From NCBI RefSeq assembly GCF_026240905.1, contig NZ_JAPEVI010000003.1:3720001-3784000 (forward strand): 64,000 bases of DNA, written 5' to 3'. The position numbers were made by a program, and so were the translations under genes. Under the pieces are notes generated by a model, which saw nothing but the letters and a program-made list of their open reading frames with translations, was not told the DNA's origin and searched no databases. This document shows positions 53,989-63,060 of the stretch, piece by piece. Position 1 is the stretch's first letter. The number at the start of each line of letters is the position of its first letter. The stretch comes from Roseibium salinum (GTDB lineage Bacteria; Pseudomonadota; Alphaproteobacteria; Rhizobiales; Stappiaceae).

Positions 53989-54285
53989 ATGGTAGAACGG
54001 TTGAAACCGGAAGACCGCGCCGCCGGACTTTCGGCACTGGCCGGCTGGCATGCGTGCGAAGGGCGGGACGCCATTTCGAAGTCCTTCAGGTTCCGCAATT
54101 TCCGCGAGGCATTCGCGTTCATGACAGAGGTCGCGCTTGTCGCGGAAAAGATGAATCACCATCCGGAATGGTCGAATGTCTACCGCAGCGTGGACATCAC
54201 CCTGTCCACCCATGACGTGGACGGCCTGAGCAAGCTGGATCTGGAACTTGCGGCGAAGATAGACAAGATCGCAAACCGGAATTGA
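53989..54285 (+). CDS. phhB: Pterin-4a-carbinolamine dehydratase
   Basis: 98-residue enzyme recycling the pterin cofactor of aromatic amino acid hydroxylases. [46 protein letters not shown] includes the active-site HHPEW motif (about residues 47-51). The ribosome-binding site GGAGGA precedes ATG 53989. No phenylalanine hydroxylase gene is in the window. Convergent with the TusA-like gene. Confidence 0.95.
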   Translation: MVERLKPEDRAAGLSALAGWHACEGRDAISKSFRFRNFREAFAFMTEVALVAEKMNHHPEWSNVYRSVDITLSTHDVDGLSKLDLELAAKIDKIANRN

Positions 54286-54298
54286 GCGGCATGCGCCG

Positions 54299-54535
54299 TC
54301 AGCCGCCCTTGGCGAGCCGGAACGTATGCCCGGTTTCCGTGCGTTCGGCCGCCAGCAGCGTATGGCCGTTCTCCGCGCAGAAATGCGGAATGTCGATCTC
54401 GGCCATGGGATCCGTGGTCAGTACGGTCAACCGGTCGCCCGTGGAAAGGCGCGTCAATGCCTTGCGCGTTTTCAAAACCGGCAGTGGGCACTTCAGGCCC
54501 TTCAGATCGAGTGTCGTTTCGCTCACGGATCGCAT
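54299..54535 (-). CDS. TusA family sulfurtransferase-like protein
   Basis: 78 residues with the conserved LKGLKCPLPVLKTRKAL, sulfur-carrying cysteine C16. TusA-like proteins relay sulfane sulfur for tRNA thiolation, molybdenum cofactor or sulfur oxidation. With no tus neighbours, the pathway is open. The 290 bp after its start (54536-54825) contain a TTAGAGCG repeat and the promoter region of the substrate-binding protein gene. Confidence 0.92.
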   Translation of the reverse strand: MRSVSETTLDLKGLKCPLPVLKTRKALTRLSTGDRLTVLTTDPMAEIDIPHFCAENGHTLLAAERTETGHTFRLAKGG

Positions 54536-54593
54536 TTCCTGGCATTGTGCGGGTCATCGTCGACGACAAGTGGTCGTGCTGCGGGCCGGCATA

Positions 54594-54625
54594 TTAGAGC
54601 GTTTCCCGGGCAAATTGAAACAGTG
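54594..54625. repeat. TTAGAGCG intergenic repeat copy
   Basis: TTAGAGCGTTTCCCGGGCAA, followed by ATTGAAAC, shares TTAGAGCG-N2-TCCCGG with the start of the element at 17605. No inverted partner is evident within 150 bp, so this may be a partial copy. Confidence 0.35.
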
Positions 54626-54825
54626 AGCGTTATTGCTCCGGAGTCTCATGGGTGCTGCGGATATTCACCTGGGATTAGCAGTTCAATCTTAGGATAAGGA
54701 CCTGACAAATCGAATGCACTGGTCGCGCCGGCACCTTCGCCGGGGGTGATGCAATCGGCCTGGCGAGACCTCTGTTCATGTGATGCAGAGTAGGTGCTTC
54801 CCCGGGTGCGGGTACAGGGGGAAGA

Positions 54826-55638
54826 ATGCGGTCACAGCTCTGCAATGTCGTCAGGATCGTCGGTGTGGTTCTGGGGCTCCAGTGTGCAGCCGCCCAGGCC
54901 GAATCGATACCGGTCCGGATCGTCGTCCAGAGCTTTGCTCCGCTGCAATGGGAGAATGACCGGCGGCCGGATGGTTATGTGACCGAGTATATCCAGTCTG
55001 TTCTGGACCGTGTCAGCAAAGGTCTGCCGGTTTATGTCAGCAGTTTCGAGTTTCTGCCCTGGAAAAGGGCGCTGCTGACGGCGGAAAACGAGCCCAATGT
55101 TCTCTTCTTTTCGATCTCGCGCACCCGGGAACGGGAAGACATGTTTCACTGGCTCGGCGAAGTCTCGCCTTACGGCCAGTATTTCTATCGGCTTGCCGGC
55201 GGCCCGGACATCGGTGCGCAAAGCATCGATGACCTGCGCAATCTCGATGTGAAGATCGGGGTGCAGGACGGCAGCAATCTGCACGCCTATCTGAAACAGC
55301 TCGGCTTTGAAGGCAGCGGCAATCTGGTGCCCGTCACCGACTACCATCAGGAAATTGAAATGTTGTTCCGCGGTCGGGTCGACCTGATTCCATTGTCCGG
55401 CGCCTTGGCCGAAGCGGCGGCCTGCAAACAGGGATTTGACGGTGGGCAACTGGAGCCGGTGGTTTTCATCGAGGCACTGGCGCAGCCATTATGGGCCGTC
55501 TTCAGCAAGGATACCGACGCCAGCCTCGTCACGGCTTTCACCCGGGAAATGGCTGTTCTGAAAGAGACCGGCTTTCTTGACCGGGAAAGGTCCGAACATG
55601 TCGAGCGCTGGCGAAAACGGGCCTGCGGCAAGCGATGA
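54826..55638 (+). CDS. Periplasmic substrate-binding protein (SBP_bac_3-like)
   Basis: 270 residues with a signal peptide (residues 1-22, ending CAAAQA). The body reads like the amino-acid/polar solute binding family: PLQWENDRRPDGYVTEYIQSVLDRV, then KIGVQDGSNLHAYLKQLGF, a periplasmic two-lobe fold. No permease or ATPase is adjacent, so it is an orphan, possibly a sensor or a family often seen in PhnD/DUF2155-less marine bacteria. GGGGGAAGA lies immediately before ATG 54826. Confidence 0.85.
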   Translation: MRSQLCNVVRIVGVVLGLQCAAAQAESIPVRIVVQSFAPLQWENDRRPDGYVTEYIQSVLDRVSKGLPVYVSSFEFLPWKRALLTAENEPNVLFFSISRTREREDMFHWLGEVSPYGQYFYRLAGGPDIGAQSIDDLRNLDVKIGVQDGSNLHAYLKQLGFEGSGNLVPVTDYHQEIEMLFRGRVDLIPLSGALAEAAACKQGFDGGQLEPVVFIEALAQPLWAVFSKDTDASLVTAFTREMAVLKETGFLDRERSEHVERWRKRACGKR

Positions 55639-55687
55639 CAATTGCTATAACCGACAATTCGACCGCAATTGATTCAGGAAGACCGAT

Positions 55688-56239
55688 ATGACCGATCAGC
55701 CGACGACGCCCGTTGATGTGCTCGATTTCTGGTGGCAGGCCGGAGCCGCGAAATGGTTCGCGAGAGACGACAAGTTCGACCGCAGTTGCCGGAACCTCTT
55801 TCTGGCCGCCATCGAAAAGGCGGTTGCCGGGGAACTCGATCACTGGATGGAAACGGCGGACGGGGCGCTCGCGCTGCTTCTGCTGCTGGACCAGATGCCG
55901 CGCAACGTGTTCCGGGGAACGGCCGGCGCATTCAAGGGCGACGGCAAGGCGCTGTTGGTGGCGGAACATGCCCTGGAACGCGGCTTTGACCGCGCATTCC
56001 CCAAGGAGGTCCGGGCATTCTTCTATCTTCCGTTCGAGCACTCGGAAGACATGGCGCATCAGGAAAGGTCGGTGGATCTCCACCGGGCTCTTGGCAGCAT
56101 GGAGTTTTCCTACTACGCGCTGGTCCACCTTGACACCATCCGCCGGTTCGGCCGCTTTCCTCATCGCAACGCGGCGCTTGGCCGGGAAACGACACCGCAA
56201 GAACAGGCCTATCTGGATGACGGCGGCTTTTCCGCCTGA
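55688..56239 (+). CDS. DUF924 family protein
   Basis: 183 residues. VLDFWWQAGAAKWFARDDKFDR at the start, LLLLLDQMPRNVFRGTAGAF near residue 60 and YLPFEHSEDMAHQERSVDL near residue 113 are the DUF924 signature, a helical TPR-like fold. Conserved across proteobacteria, function unknown. AGGAAGA precedes ATG 55688. It is followed by a 12-bp-stem hairpin at 56263. Confidence 0.9.
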   Translation: MTDQPTTPVDVLDFWWQAGAAKWFARDDKFDRSCRNLFLAAIEKAVAGELDHWMETADGALALLLLLDQMPRNVFRGTAGAFKGDGKALLVAEHALERGFDRAFPKEVRAFFYLPFEHSEDMAHQERSVDLHRALGSMEFSYYALVHLDTIRRFGRFPHRNAALGRETTPQEQAYLDDGGFSA

Positions 56240-56262
56240 TCTGGTCCCTTGAAAACGATCAC

Positions 56263-56289
56263 GGCTTTGCCGTCGCTGACGGCAAAGCC
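56263..56289 (+). terminator. Hairpin after the DUF924 gene
   Basis: A perfect 12-bp stem, GGCTTTGCCGTC and GACGGCAAAGCC, closes a GCT loop 23 bp after the stop. No T-run follows, so termination is uncertain. Confidence 0.45.
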
Positions 56290-56503
56290 AGCCCTCCTGA
56301 ACCGGCTGCCACTTTTTTATGCGGCTGCCGGACGCAAGTGTTTCGTGCACGATTTTTTACCATTCTCCAGCAGAGTGCCTAGAAAACAGGCTGTTTGTCT
56401 GCCTCCAAAACAATCATCTCCCTTTCCTCAGCGCGTCCTTTAGGCAGCATTGGCGCCAGCTATTCCGCGGGTTTCCGCGAAAAATCGACCGAAATTCGGA
56501 AGT

Positions 56504-57013
<510 letters not shown>

Positions 57014-57032
57014 TTCAGGTAAGGAAACTATC

Positions 57033-58370
57033 ATGAAAAAACTCGTCGCCAAGGGCGCGACTTCGCTGGCCTTGCTGAGCCTTTCGGCGCTGCCGGTGCT
57101 TGCTCAGGACACTGCCGCCGCTGCCGAAGCTCCGGCCGTTTCTCCGGAAGTCGCCTACATCTTCAATACGCTGCTGTTCCTGATCGGCGGTTTCCTGGTC
57201 ATGTGGATGGCTGCCGGCTTTGCCATGCTGGAAGCCGGCCTCGTCCGTTCCAAGAACGTCTCCATGCAGTGCCTGAAAAACATCGCGCTCTACTCGATCG
57301 CGGGCCTGATGTTCTGGATCACCGGCTATAACCTGATGTATACCGGCGTTGACGGCGGTTTCATCGGCTCGATCGGTCCGTATGCCTTCGATCCGGTCGG
57401 CGGCAATGCGCTCGACACCGGCTATTCCACGGCCTCCGACTGGTTCTTCCAGATGGTGTTCTGCGCGACCACCGCATCCATCGTCTCCGGCACGCTGGCC
57501 GAGCGCATCAAGCTGTGGCCGTTCCTGATCTTCACCGTCGTCCTGACGGGCTTCATCTACCCGATTGCCGGCTCCTGGCAGTGGGGCGCGGGCTGGTTGT
57601 CCGAACGGGGCTTTTCCGACTTCGCCGGTTCGACGCTGGTTCACTCCGTCGGTGGCTGGGCGGCTCTTTCCGGCGCGATCATCCTCGGTGCCCGTAAAGG
57701 CAAATACGGTGCCGACGGTTCCGTGCACCCGTTCCCGGGTTCCTCCATGCCGCTGGCAACGCTCGGAACCTTCATCCTGTGGCTCGGCTGGTTCGGCTTC
57801 AACGGCGCTTCGCAGCTGGCGATGGGCACCATCAACGACGTGAGCGACATCTCCCGCATCTTCGCCAACACCAACATGGCTGCCTGCGCAGGTGTCGTGG
57901 TCGCAATCATCCTGACCCAGGTGCTCTACAAGAAGGTCGACGTGACCATGGCTCTGAACGGTGCGCTGGCCGGTCTGGTGTCCATCACCGCCGAGCCCCT
58001 GGCTCCGAGCGTCGTGCAGTCCGTGTTCATCGGTGCTGTCGGCGGCGCGATTGTCGTCTTCGCCGTGCCGATGCTCGACAAGCTGAAAATCGACGACGTC
58101 GTCGGCGCCATTCCGGTTCACCTGCTGGCAGGTATCTGGGGCACCCTGATCGTGCCGCTGTCCAACGACGGCGCCTCCTGGGGCACCCAGATCCTCGGCA
58201 TCGCCGCTTACGGCGTGTTCACGATGGTTGCCTCGGCAATCGTCTGGTTCATCCTGAAAGCAGCAATGGGCATCCGCGTCACCGCGGAAGAAGAAGCACT
58301 CGGTCTCGACAAGGTCGAAATCGGCGTCGAAGCCTATCCGGAATTCGGCACCGGCTCTCAGCGCCTCTGA
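57033..58370 (+). CDS. amtB: Ammonium transporter AmtB
   Basis: 445 residues. A signal-like leader (residues 1-22, ending LPVLAQ) precedes eleven membrane segments. The pore histidine pair corresponds to DFAGSTLVHSVGGWAAL and, later, HLLAGIWGTL; the phenylalanine gate and AEAPAVSPEVAYIFNTLLF start are typical. It conducts ammonium inward and is blocked by GlnK from the adjacent gene. Its 3' region has two strong hairpins and a terminator. Confidence 0.97.
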   Translation: MKKLVAKGATSLALLSLSALPVLAQDTAAAAEAPAVSPEVAYIFNTLLFLIGGFLVMWMAAGFAMLEAGLVRSKNVSMQCLKNIALYSIAGLMFWITGYNLMYTGVDGGFIGSIGPYAFDPVGGNALDTGYSTASDWFFQMVFCATTASIVSGTLAERIKLWPFLIFTVVLTGFIYPIAGSWQWGAGWLSERGFSDFAGSTLVHSVGGWAALSGAIILGARKGKYGADGSVHPFPGSSMPLATLGTFILWLGWFGFNGASQLAMGTINDVSDISRIFANTNMAACAGVVVAIILTQVLYKKVDVTMALNGALAGLVSITAEPLAPSVVQSVFIGAVGGAIVVFAVPMLDKLKIDDVVGAIPVHLLAGIWGTLIVPLSNDGASWGTQILGIAAYGVFTMVASAIVWFILKAAMGIRVTAEEEALGLDKVEIGVEAYPEFGTGSQRL

Positions 58371-58380
58371 CCAGATCAGA

Positions 58381-58459
58381 CCGCATTCAGGTGGAAACAC
58401 CTGAATGCGGGAAAGTTGATCGACTTAAAGGTGTCGGAGCGTTTTGGCCGCTCCGGCAC
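58381..58459 (+). other. Two strong stem-loops in the amtB 3' region
   Basis: The first is a perfect 13-bp stem, CCGCATTCAGGTG and CACCTGAATGCGG, with a GAAA tetraloop (58381-58410). The second, 58431-58459, is an 11-bp stem (GTGTCGGAGCG with CGCTCCGGCAC) with one wobble pair. Neither has a T-run; the actual terminator is at 58502. Confidence 0.6.
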
Positions 58460-58501
58460 GAATCTCCCAAGCGGTCTATTGGCTCGGACCGCAAACTTGG
58501 A

Positions 58502-58531
58502 AAGCCCGGAGTTGCTCCGGGCTTCTTTTTT
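58502..58531 (+). terminator. Intrinsic terminator of the glnK-amtB operon
   Basis: A 10-bp stem, AAGCCCGGAG with CTCCGGGCTT, loop TTG, followed by C and six T. Located 131 bp after the amtB stop. Confidence 0.85.
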
Positions 58532-58553
58532 GTTCGGGAGATGACGGGCTCGA

Positions 58554-59231
58554 TCAGGCCGGTTGGTGCAGCAGAAGCGCCGCCAGATCGTCATGGCTGT
58601 CGACAACCCTGTGGGCGCCGGCGGCAAGCAGCTGGTCGGCATGTCCCGCGTGGCAATGGCCGCCGCCGACAAATCCCCAAACCGTCATGCCCGCCGCAAG
58701 ACCGGCCCTGACGCCGTTGACGCTGTCTTCGACGACAAGCGTTGCCGCAGGGGTTACGCCGAGATTGTCCGCGGCAAAGAGAAACAGGTCCGGCGCCGGC
58801 TTGCCCTTGTCCACCTGCTCGCCGGAATAGATGTGCGGCTCGAAATAGGAATGCAGGCCGGTGTGCTGCAGCTTCTGGATCAGCCGCTCCAGCCGCGAGG
58901 AGGAGGCCACGGCCCGCGGTCCGCTATGGGCATCCAGGAGTTCCTTGATCCCGGCAATCGCGGCAAGTTCGCGCGTGATGCGCTCGAGGGTCGCCGCGTC
59001 GAGCTCCGGGCCGAATGTTTCGGGCAGCGCTCCTTTGCCGAGCGCCTGATGGTCCAGGTCCAGCGCGGCCCAGAAGTCGTTGGCGACAAGGCCCTGGAAC
59101 CGGTCCATGTAGTCCTTCAGCTCGTAGTGCAGTCCGATCCGGGCCAGATGCTCCCGCTCCACTTCCACATAGATCTTTTCCGAATCGACCAGAACGCCGT
59201 CGCAATCGAACAGGATCGCTTCAAATGCCAT
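58554..59231 (-). CDS. HAD family phosphatase
   Basis: 225-residue haloacid dehalogenase-like hydrolase. Motif I FDCDGVLVDSE places nucleophile D9 and acid D11; motif II is AVASSS, and the motif III/IV region is GKPAPDLFLFAADNLGV with VVEDSVNGVRAG. It has the inserted helical cap of phosphoglucomutase/GpH-like members, acting on small phosphate esters. It lies downstream of the ugpE-like gene on the same strand with a 52-bp gap, a context used for glycerol phosphate in some operons, but its substrate is not proven. Confidence 0.9.
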   Translation of the reverse strand: MAFEAILFDCDGVLVDSEKIYVEVEREHLARIGLHYELKDYMDRFQGLVANDFWAALDLDHQALGKGALPETFGPELDAATLERITRELAAIAGIKELLDAHSGPRAVASSSRLERLIQKLQHTGLHSYFEPHIYSGEQVDKGKPAPDLFLFAADNLGVTPAATLVVEDSVNGVRAGLAAGMTVWGFVGGGHCHAGHADQLLAAGAHRVVDSHDDLAALLLHQPA

Positions 59232-59283
59232 CTGCTTCTCGTTCTCCCGGACCGGCGGAAAGGCCGGTCGCCTTCAATTTCAC

Positions 59284-60090
59284 CTAGTGCGAGCCGTCGA
59301 ACAGGCCCTTTACCACCTGTCTTTGAAACAGGATGACAAGCAGGGCCGGGGGCAGGATTGCCAGGATTGCCAGCATCAGCCCGGGAAGGCTGGTGCGGCC
59401 GAACAGCTGCATGCCCCGGACCACCGTGTAACTGCTTTCTTCCGACGTTACTATGACGGGCCACAGATACTGGTTCCATCCGGTGACGAACAGCACCAGA
59501 AACAGGGCCCCTGCCGTCGGCAGGGAAAGCGGCAGCAGGATGTCCCTGAAGAACTTGAACGGGCCAGCGCCGTCCAGCTGCGCCGATTCGAGCAGGGATT
59601 CCGGCACGGTCAGAAGGAACTGGCGGAAGAACAGCGTTCCCAGTCCGGACGCCACCAGAGGCAGGATGAGGCCGGCGCGGGTGTTCACCAGCCCGAGGCC
59701 GGCGACCACGTCGTAGGTCGGCAGGAACCGCGATTCCAGCGGCAGCAGGAGCGTGAGCAGGAGAACGGCAAAGATGGCGCTGGCGAACCTGACGCGGAAA
59801 TAGATCAGCGCATAGGCGGTCAGGAGGGACAGGATCGTTTTTAGGCCGGCAAAACCCGCGCCAAGCAGGAACGAGTTCCAGAGCATGCCGATCGCAGTCA
59901 CCTTGCCGGAAAACCCTGATCCCGACGCCAGGAAAGTTCCGTAGTTCTCAAGAAGACTACCGCCGGGATCAAGTCGCGGCATCATCGGGCTGCCGGGCGC
60001 ATGCGTCGTTGCCGCGAAGATGGAATAGACCGGCAGCGCCATGACCAGCGCACCGGCGATCAGAGACGATGTGGTCGACAAGCTGGGCAT
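59284..60090 (-). CDS. ugpE: UgpE/MalG-type carbohydrate ABC transporter permease
   Basis: 268-residue inner membrane permease with six membrane segments. The EAA loop for ATPase contact is ESLLESAQLDGAGPFKFFRDILLP near residue 165. FVTGWNQYLWPVIVTSEESSYTVVRGMQLF is characteristic of UgpE, which imports sn-glycerol 3-phosphate. The N-terminus is slightly short compared with UgpE, lacking the usual first tail. No binding protein, second permease or ATPase lies beside it: the next gene upstream is a cation efflux protein. It looks like an isolated operon remnant. Confidence 0.85.
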   Translation of the reverse strand: MPSLSTTSSLIAGALVMALPVYSIFAATTHAPGSPMMPRLDPGGSLLENYGTFLASGSGFSGKVTAIGMLWNSFLLGAGFAGLKTILSLLTAYALIYFRVRFASAIFAVLLLTLLLPLESRFLPTYDVVAGLGLVNTRAGLILPLVASGLGTLFFRQFLLTVPESLLESAQLDGAGPFKFFRDILLPLSLPTAGALFLVLFVTGWNQYLWPVIVTSEESSYTVVRGMQLFGRTSLPGLMLAILAILPPALLVILFQRQVVKGLFDGSH

Positions 60091-60155
60091 GAAATCGCTG
60101 CCAGTTCGGCATGTGTGAACAGTCCTGAGTTCAAAACAAATGATGGGCCTTGCCT

Positions 60156-61049
60156 TCAGAGCACGACGATGCCCGAATGCTTGGCCTTGTGCTCGGGCTC
60201 GACGTGAATGGTTATTCTGGCACCCGGCACGTCTTGTGCAATGGCTGCTTCGATCCGGTCGCAGATTTCGTGGGCGGTTTCCACCGGCATGCTGCCCGGG
60301 ACCACGAGATGGAAATCGACGAAGGTCGACTTACCCGCGATCCGGGTCCTCAGGTCGTGGGCCTCCAGGGCCCCTTCGCCCTGCTCGGCGATCTGCAGCC
60401 GGATCTTCTCAAGGACTTCGGCCGAGGCGGCTTCATCCATCAGGCCGCCGACCGATTCCTTGACGAGTTCCCAGCCCGACCACAACACCGTGAGGCCGAC
60501 AAGAACGGCAAGGGCGGGGTCCAGGATTGTCCAGCCGGTTATCAGCACCAGAACCACGCCGCCAAGCACGCCGACGGAGCTGACGACATCCGTCATCAGA
60601 TGCTTGCCGTCGGCGGTGAGCGCGGGCGAGCGGTCCTTTTTGCCGTGCCAGATCAGGTATCTTGCCCATACGCCAATGATGACGGCGGAAGCCACGTTCA
60701 TCGCAATCCCGGCGGGCGAATAGTGCGGGCTGTCGCCGGAGATGAAGCCCATCCAGGCGGCGCGGAAGATGGAGAGGGCGGCAAGGACGATCATCACGCC
60801 GACCAGAACGGCCGCGAAATATTCGGCTTTGTCGTGGCCATAGGGATGATTGCTGTCGGCGGGCTTGGCGGCAAACCAGACGGCGGCAAGGGTGGCGATC
60901 GACGAGGCGATGTTGACTGTGGTTTCCAGCGCGTCAGAGAACAGCGCCACGGATCCGGTCAGCCAATAGGCGCCGAGTTTGAGTGCGAACACCACAAGGC
61001 CGACAATGATGCTTGCAAAGGCAATCCACAGCCTGCGCTTAAGATCCAT
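60156..61049 (-). CDS. Cation diffusion facilitator (FieF/CzcD-like)
   Basis: 297-residue proton-coupled divalent metal exporter. Six membrane segments (about residues 8-190) include the metal site aspartates in SVALFSDALETTVN and the second pair in HLMTDVVSSVGVLGG. The cytoplasmic C-terminal domain (about 200-297) carries histidines in EAHDLRTR, FVDFHLVVPG and ETAHEICD and dimerises. ATG 61049 starts at MDLKRRLWIAF, next to the first span. Zinc or iron are the likely cargo. Confidence 0.92.
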   Translation of the reverse strand: MDLKRRLWIAFASIIVGLVVFALKLGAYWLTGSVALFSDALETTVNIASSIATLAAVWFAAKPADSNHPYGHDKAEYFAAVLVGVMIVLAALSIFRAAWMGFISGDSPHYSPAGIAMNVASAVIIGVWARYLIWHGKKDRSPALTADGKHLMTDVVSSVGVLGGVVLVLITGWTILDPALAVLVGLTVLWSGWELVKESVGGLMDEAASAEVLEKIRLQIAEQGEGALEAHDLRTRIAGKSTFVDFHLVVPGSMPVETAHEICDRIEAAIAQDVPGARITIHVEPEHKAKHSGIVVL

Positions 61050-61231
61050 GCCGTTTCCCTGGTACCAATTCGTGCGGAAGACAGGTGAAAGGCTCACATC
61101 CGCATTCGCTCGAATCCGGACCGCTCTCGCCTGAAGGTCGGGTCAGGGCAAGGGGTAGCAGCTTTTGTGCGGGTTACAAGGCGGGAAACGGTCTCATTCC
61201 ACAATTGGGCCGCGCTTTGGCGTATGGCTTT

Positions 61232-62047
61232 CTAGAATCCGCCGCGCCGGTGGAGGACCGCAGCGCCGACGATGGCGCCGGGCCCGTCCCGGTCTTCCAC
61301 CTGGATCAGAACGGCGCATGTGACATCGCCCTTCAGCATCAGTTTCGATTTCGGCATTCGGAAGGTTTCCGGTCCGCCGGACCACATTCCGATCGGTTGA
61401 AGGTCCCGGACGACATTGACATATGTGATCTTTCGTCCGGCGTTTTCGCCGCGGCCGATGTTGACGGTTGCCCGGTCCTTTATGCGCAGAAAATAGACGG
61501 TGGCCATTCTTGCGCCCTTGGGCAGGCTGCCGTCCACCGTGGCCTCCACCACCATGTCGGAGATGTTGAGATCGACCGTCGCCGTGAACGGATCGCTGCG
61601 GCCGAGAGCTGCGCGAACCTCGTTCTCGCGGCTGCCTACCACATGTTCATCGCCGTTGATGACCATTTGCGGCGTATAGACCGACCGGTCGCCCCGGCGG
61701 GCCGAATAGGCGCGCTGGCGCTGGGAGTGGGCCGGGCTGGCGAGGGTGTCCCTCCAGCCGAGATAGTCCCAGTAGTCCACTGGCATCACCAGCGTGAGAA
61801 CGCCGTTGTCTTCCTCAACCAGACGCTCTGCCAGGCGATCGGCGGGCGGGCAGGACGAACAGCCCTGGCTGGTGAAGAGTTCCACGACCTTTTGCGGCTC
61901 TGCCGCACGGCTCGCTCCGGGGATCATCATCGCCGCCATTGCGGCGAAGACGATCAGGTTTTTCCGGAAAGCCCGATTGCCTGTTCCGGCAGCACTGCGG
62001 GAATGTTCACCCACCATCTGGCTCAGTTCCTTGTTCGATCGCTGCAT
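61232..62047 (-). CDS. DUF1223 protein (thioredoxin-fold, exported)
   Basis: 271 residues. A hydrophobic stretch near residues 30-47 (LIVFAAMAAMMIPGASRA) is a signal or anchor preceded by an unusually long basic N-terminus; a start at the second methionine (residue 11) is possible. VVELFTSQGCSSCPPADRLAERL contains the C-x2-C active site common to DUF1223 proteins. A periplasmic thiol role fits its position near ccmG and dsbB, but this is inferred. Confidence 0.88.
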   Translation of the reverse strand: MQRSNKELSQMVGEHSRSAAGTGNRAFRKNLIVFAAMAAMMIPGASRAAEPQKVVELFTSQGCSSCPPADRLAERLVEEDNGVLTLVMPVDYWDYLGWRDTLASPAHSQRQRAYSARRGDRSVYTPQMVINGDEHVVGSRENEVRAALGRSDPFTATVDLNISDMVVEATVDGSLPKGARMATVYFLRIKDRATVNIGRGENAGRKITYVNVVRDLQPIGMWSGGPETFRMPKSKLMLKGDVTCAVLIQVEDRDGPGAIVGAAVLHRRGGF

Positions 62048-62259
62048 AAACTAGGCAATCGGCCTGTCAATCGCGAGTCACGAGCCGGTGACCGGCAAGG
62101 GGGTGGCCCGGCCTTGCCACGTATGTCGGATCGCGAACAGGACCTTCTAATTCACTGATAGCGATCAGCTTTCTTCATATGCGGTTCTTGACCGTTCGGA
62201 AGATCCGATCGGCCGGTACTCCCTGAATTCGCGCAAACGTGATAGCGGCTGACGCCGGC

Positions 62260-62871
62260 TCAGCCGCCATTCGTGACCTTTTGCAGTTCGGGCAGGAAGG
62301 TGTCGCGGTAGGAGGCCGGTGCCAGCGGGCCGATGAACTTGTAGCGGATCGTGCCCTCAGGGTCGACGATGTAGGTTTCCGGCACGCCGTAGACGCCCCA
62401 TTCGATGGCCGCGCGGCCGGCATCGTCGGCGCCGATGCGATCATAGGGGTTGCCGAGGCTGCCGAGAAAGCGGCGGGCGTTCTCCGGCTTGTCCTTGTAG
62501 TTGATGCCAAGCAACTGAATGCCGTCCACCTTCGCCAGCTCTTCCAGAAGCGGATGTTCCTGGCGGCAGGGCACGCACCAGGAGGCGAACACGTTTACCA
62601 CCGACACCTTGCCCATCAGGTCCTGCCGCGAGAAGCCGGGGACCTGCACACCGTCCTTCAGCACGCCGTCGACGGGATTGAGGGCGAATTCGGGCGCCGG
62701 TTTGTTGATCAGCGCCGAGGGGATCTGCTGGGGATCGCCGCCGAGCGTCAGCTGAAAGGCGAACAGTCCGGCAAGCGCGGCAAAAACCACCAGGGGCAGC
62801 AGGACCAGGACCGGAAAGCCGCGCTTCCTGGTCTGCGGCTCGTCGCCGGCGTTTGTCTCAGGAGTGCTCAT
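62260..62871 (-). CDS. ccmG: Thiol:disulfide interchange protein CcmG (DsbE)
   Basis: 203-residue membrane-anchored thioredoxin that reduces apocytochrome c thiols before haem attachment. One N-terminal anchor (about residues 19-40), then the domain with active site FASWCVPC (C99, C102) and the CcmG-specific LGINYKDKPENA. Follows ccmD in the order ccmC-ccmD-ccmG on the minus strand. The later cytochrome maturation genes are not in the window. Confidence 0.96.
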   Translation of the reverse strand: MSTPETNAGDEPQTRKRGFPVLVLLPLVVFAALAGLFAFQLTLGGDPQQIPSALINKPAPEFALNPVDGVLKDGVQVPGFSRQDLMGKVSVVNVFASWCVPCRQEHPLLEELAKVDGIQLLGINYKDKPENARRFLGSLGNPYDRIGADDAGRAAIEWGVYGVPETYIVDPEGTIRYKFIGPLAPASYRDTFLPELQKVTNGG

Positions 62872-62877
62872 CGGGGC

Positions 62878-63060
62878 TTAGCGACCGTTCCTGTCCGGCC
62901 GCGCGCGGGAGATCCCCTGCTCGGCCAGTTCCTTGAGGGCTCTTTCCTGAATGGCCTTGTCGATCCGCACCCAGGCGATGAGGCCGAGCACGGTCAGAAG
63001 ACAAAGCCCGTAGGAGGCGATGATGAAGCCGGCGTGGGGTCCGAGATCCATTGGGTTCAC
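62878..63060 (-). CDS. ccmD: Haem exporter protein CcmD
   Basis: 60-residue membrane protein. It begins MNPMDLGPHAGFIIASYG, followed by one membrane segment and the basic tail KAIQERALKELAEQGI. It links CcmC to CcmE in the haem handover complex. The start is GTG 63060, overlapping the ccmC stop as GTGA; an ATG three codons later is possible. Confidence 0.93.
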   Translation of the reverse strand: MNPMDLGPHAGFIIASYGLCLLTVLGLIAWVRIDKAIQERALKELAEQGISRARPDRNGR

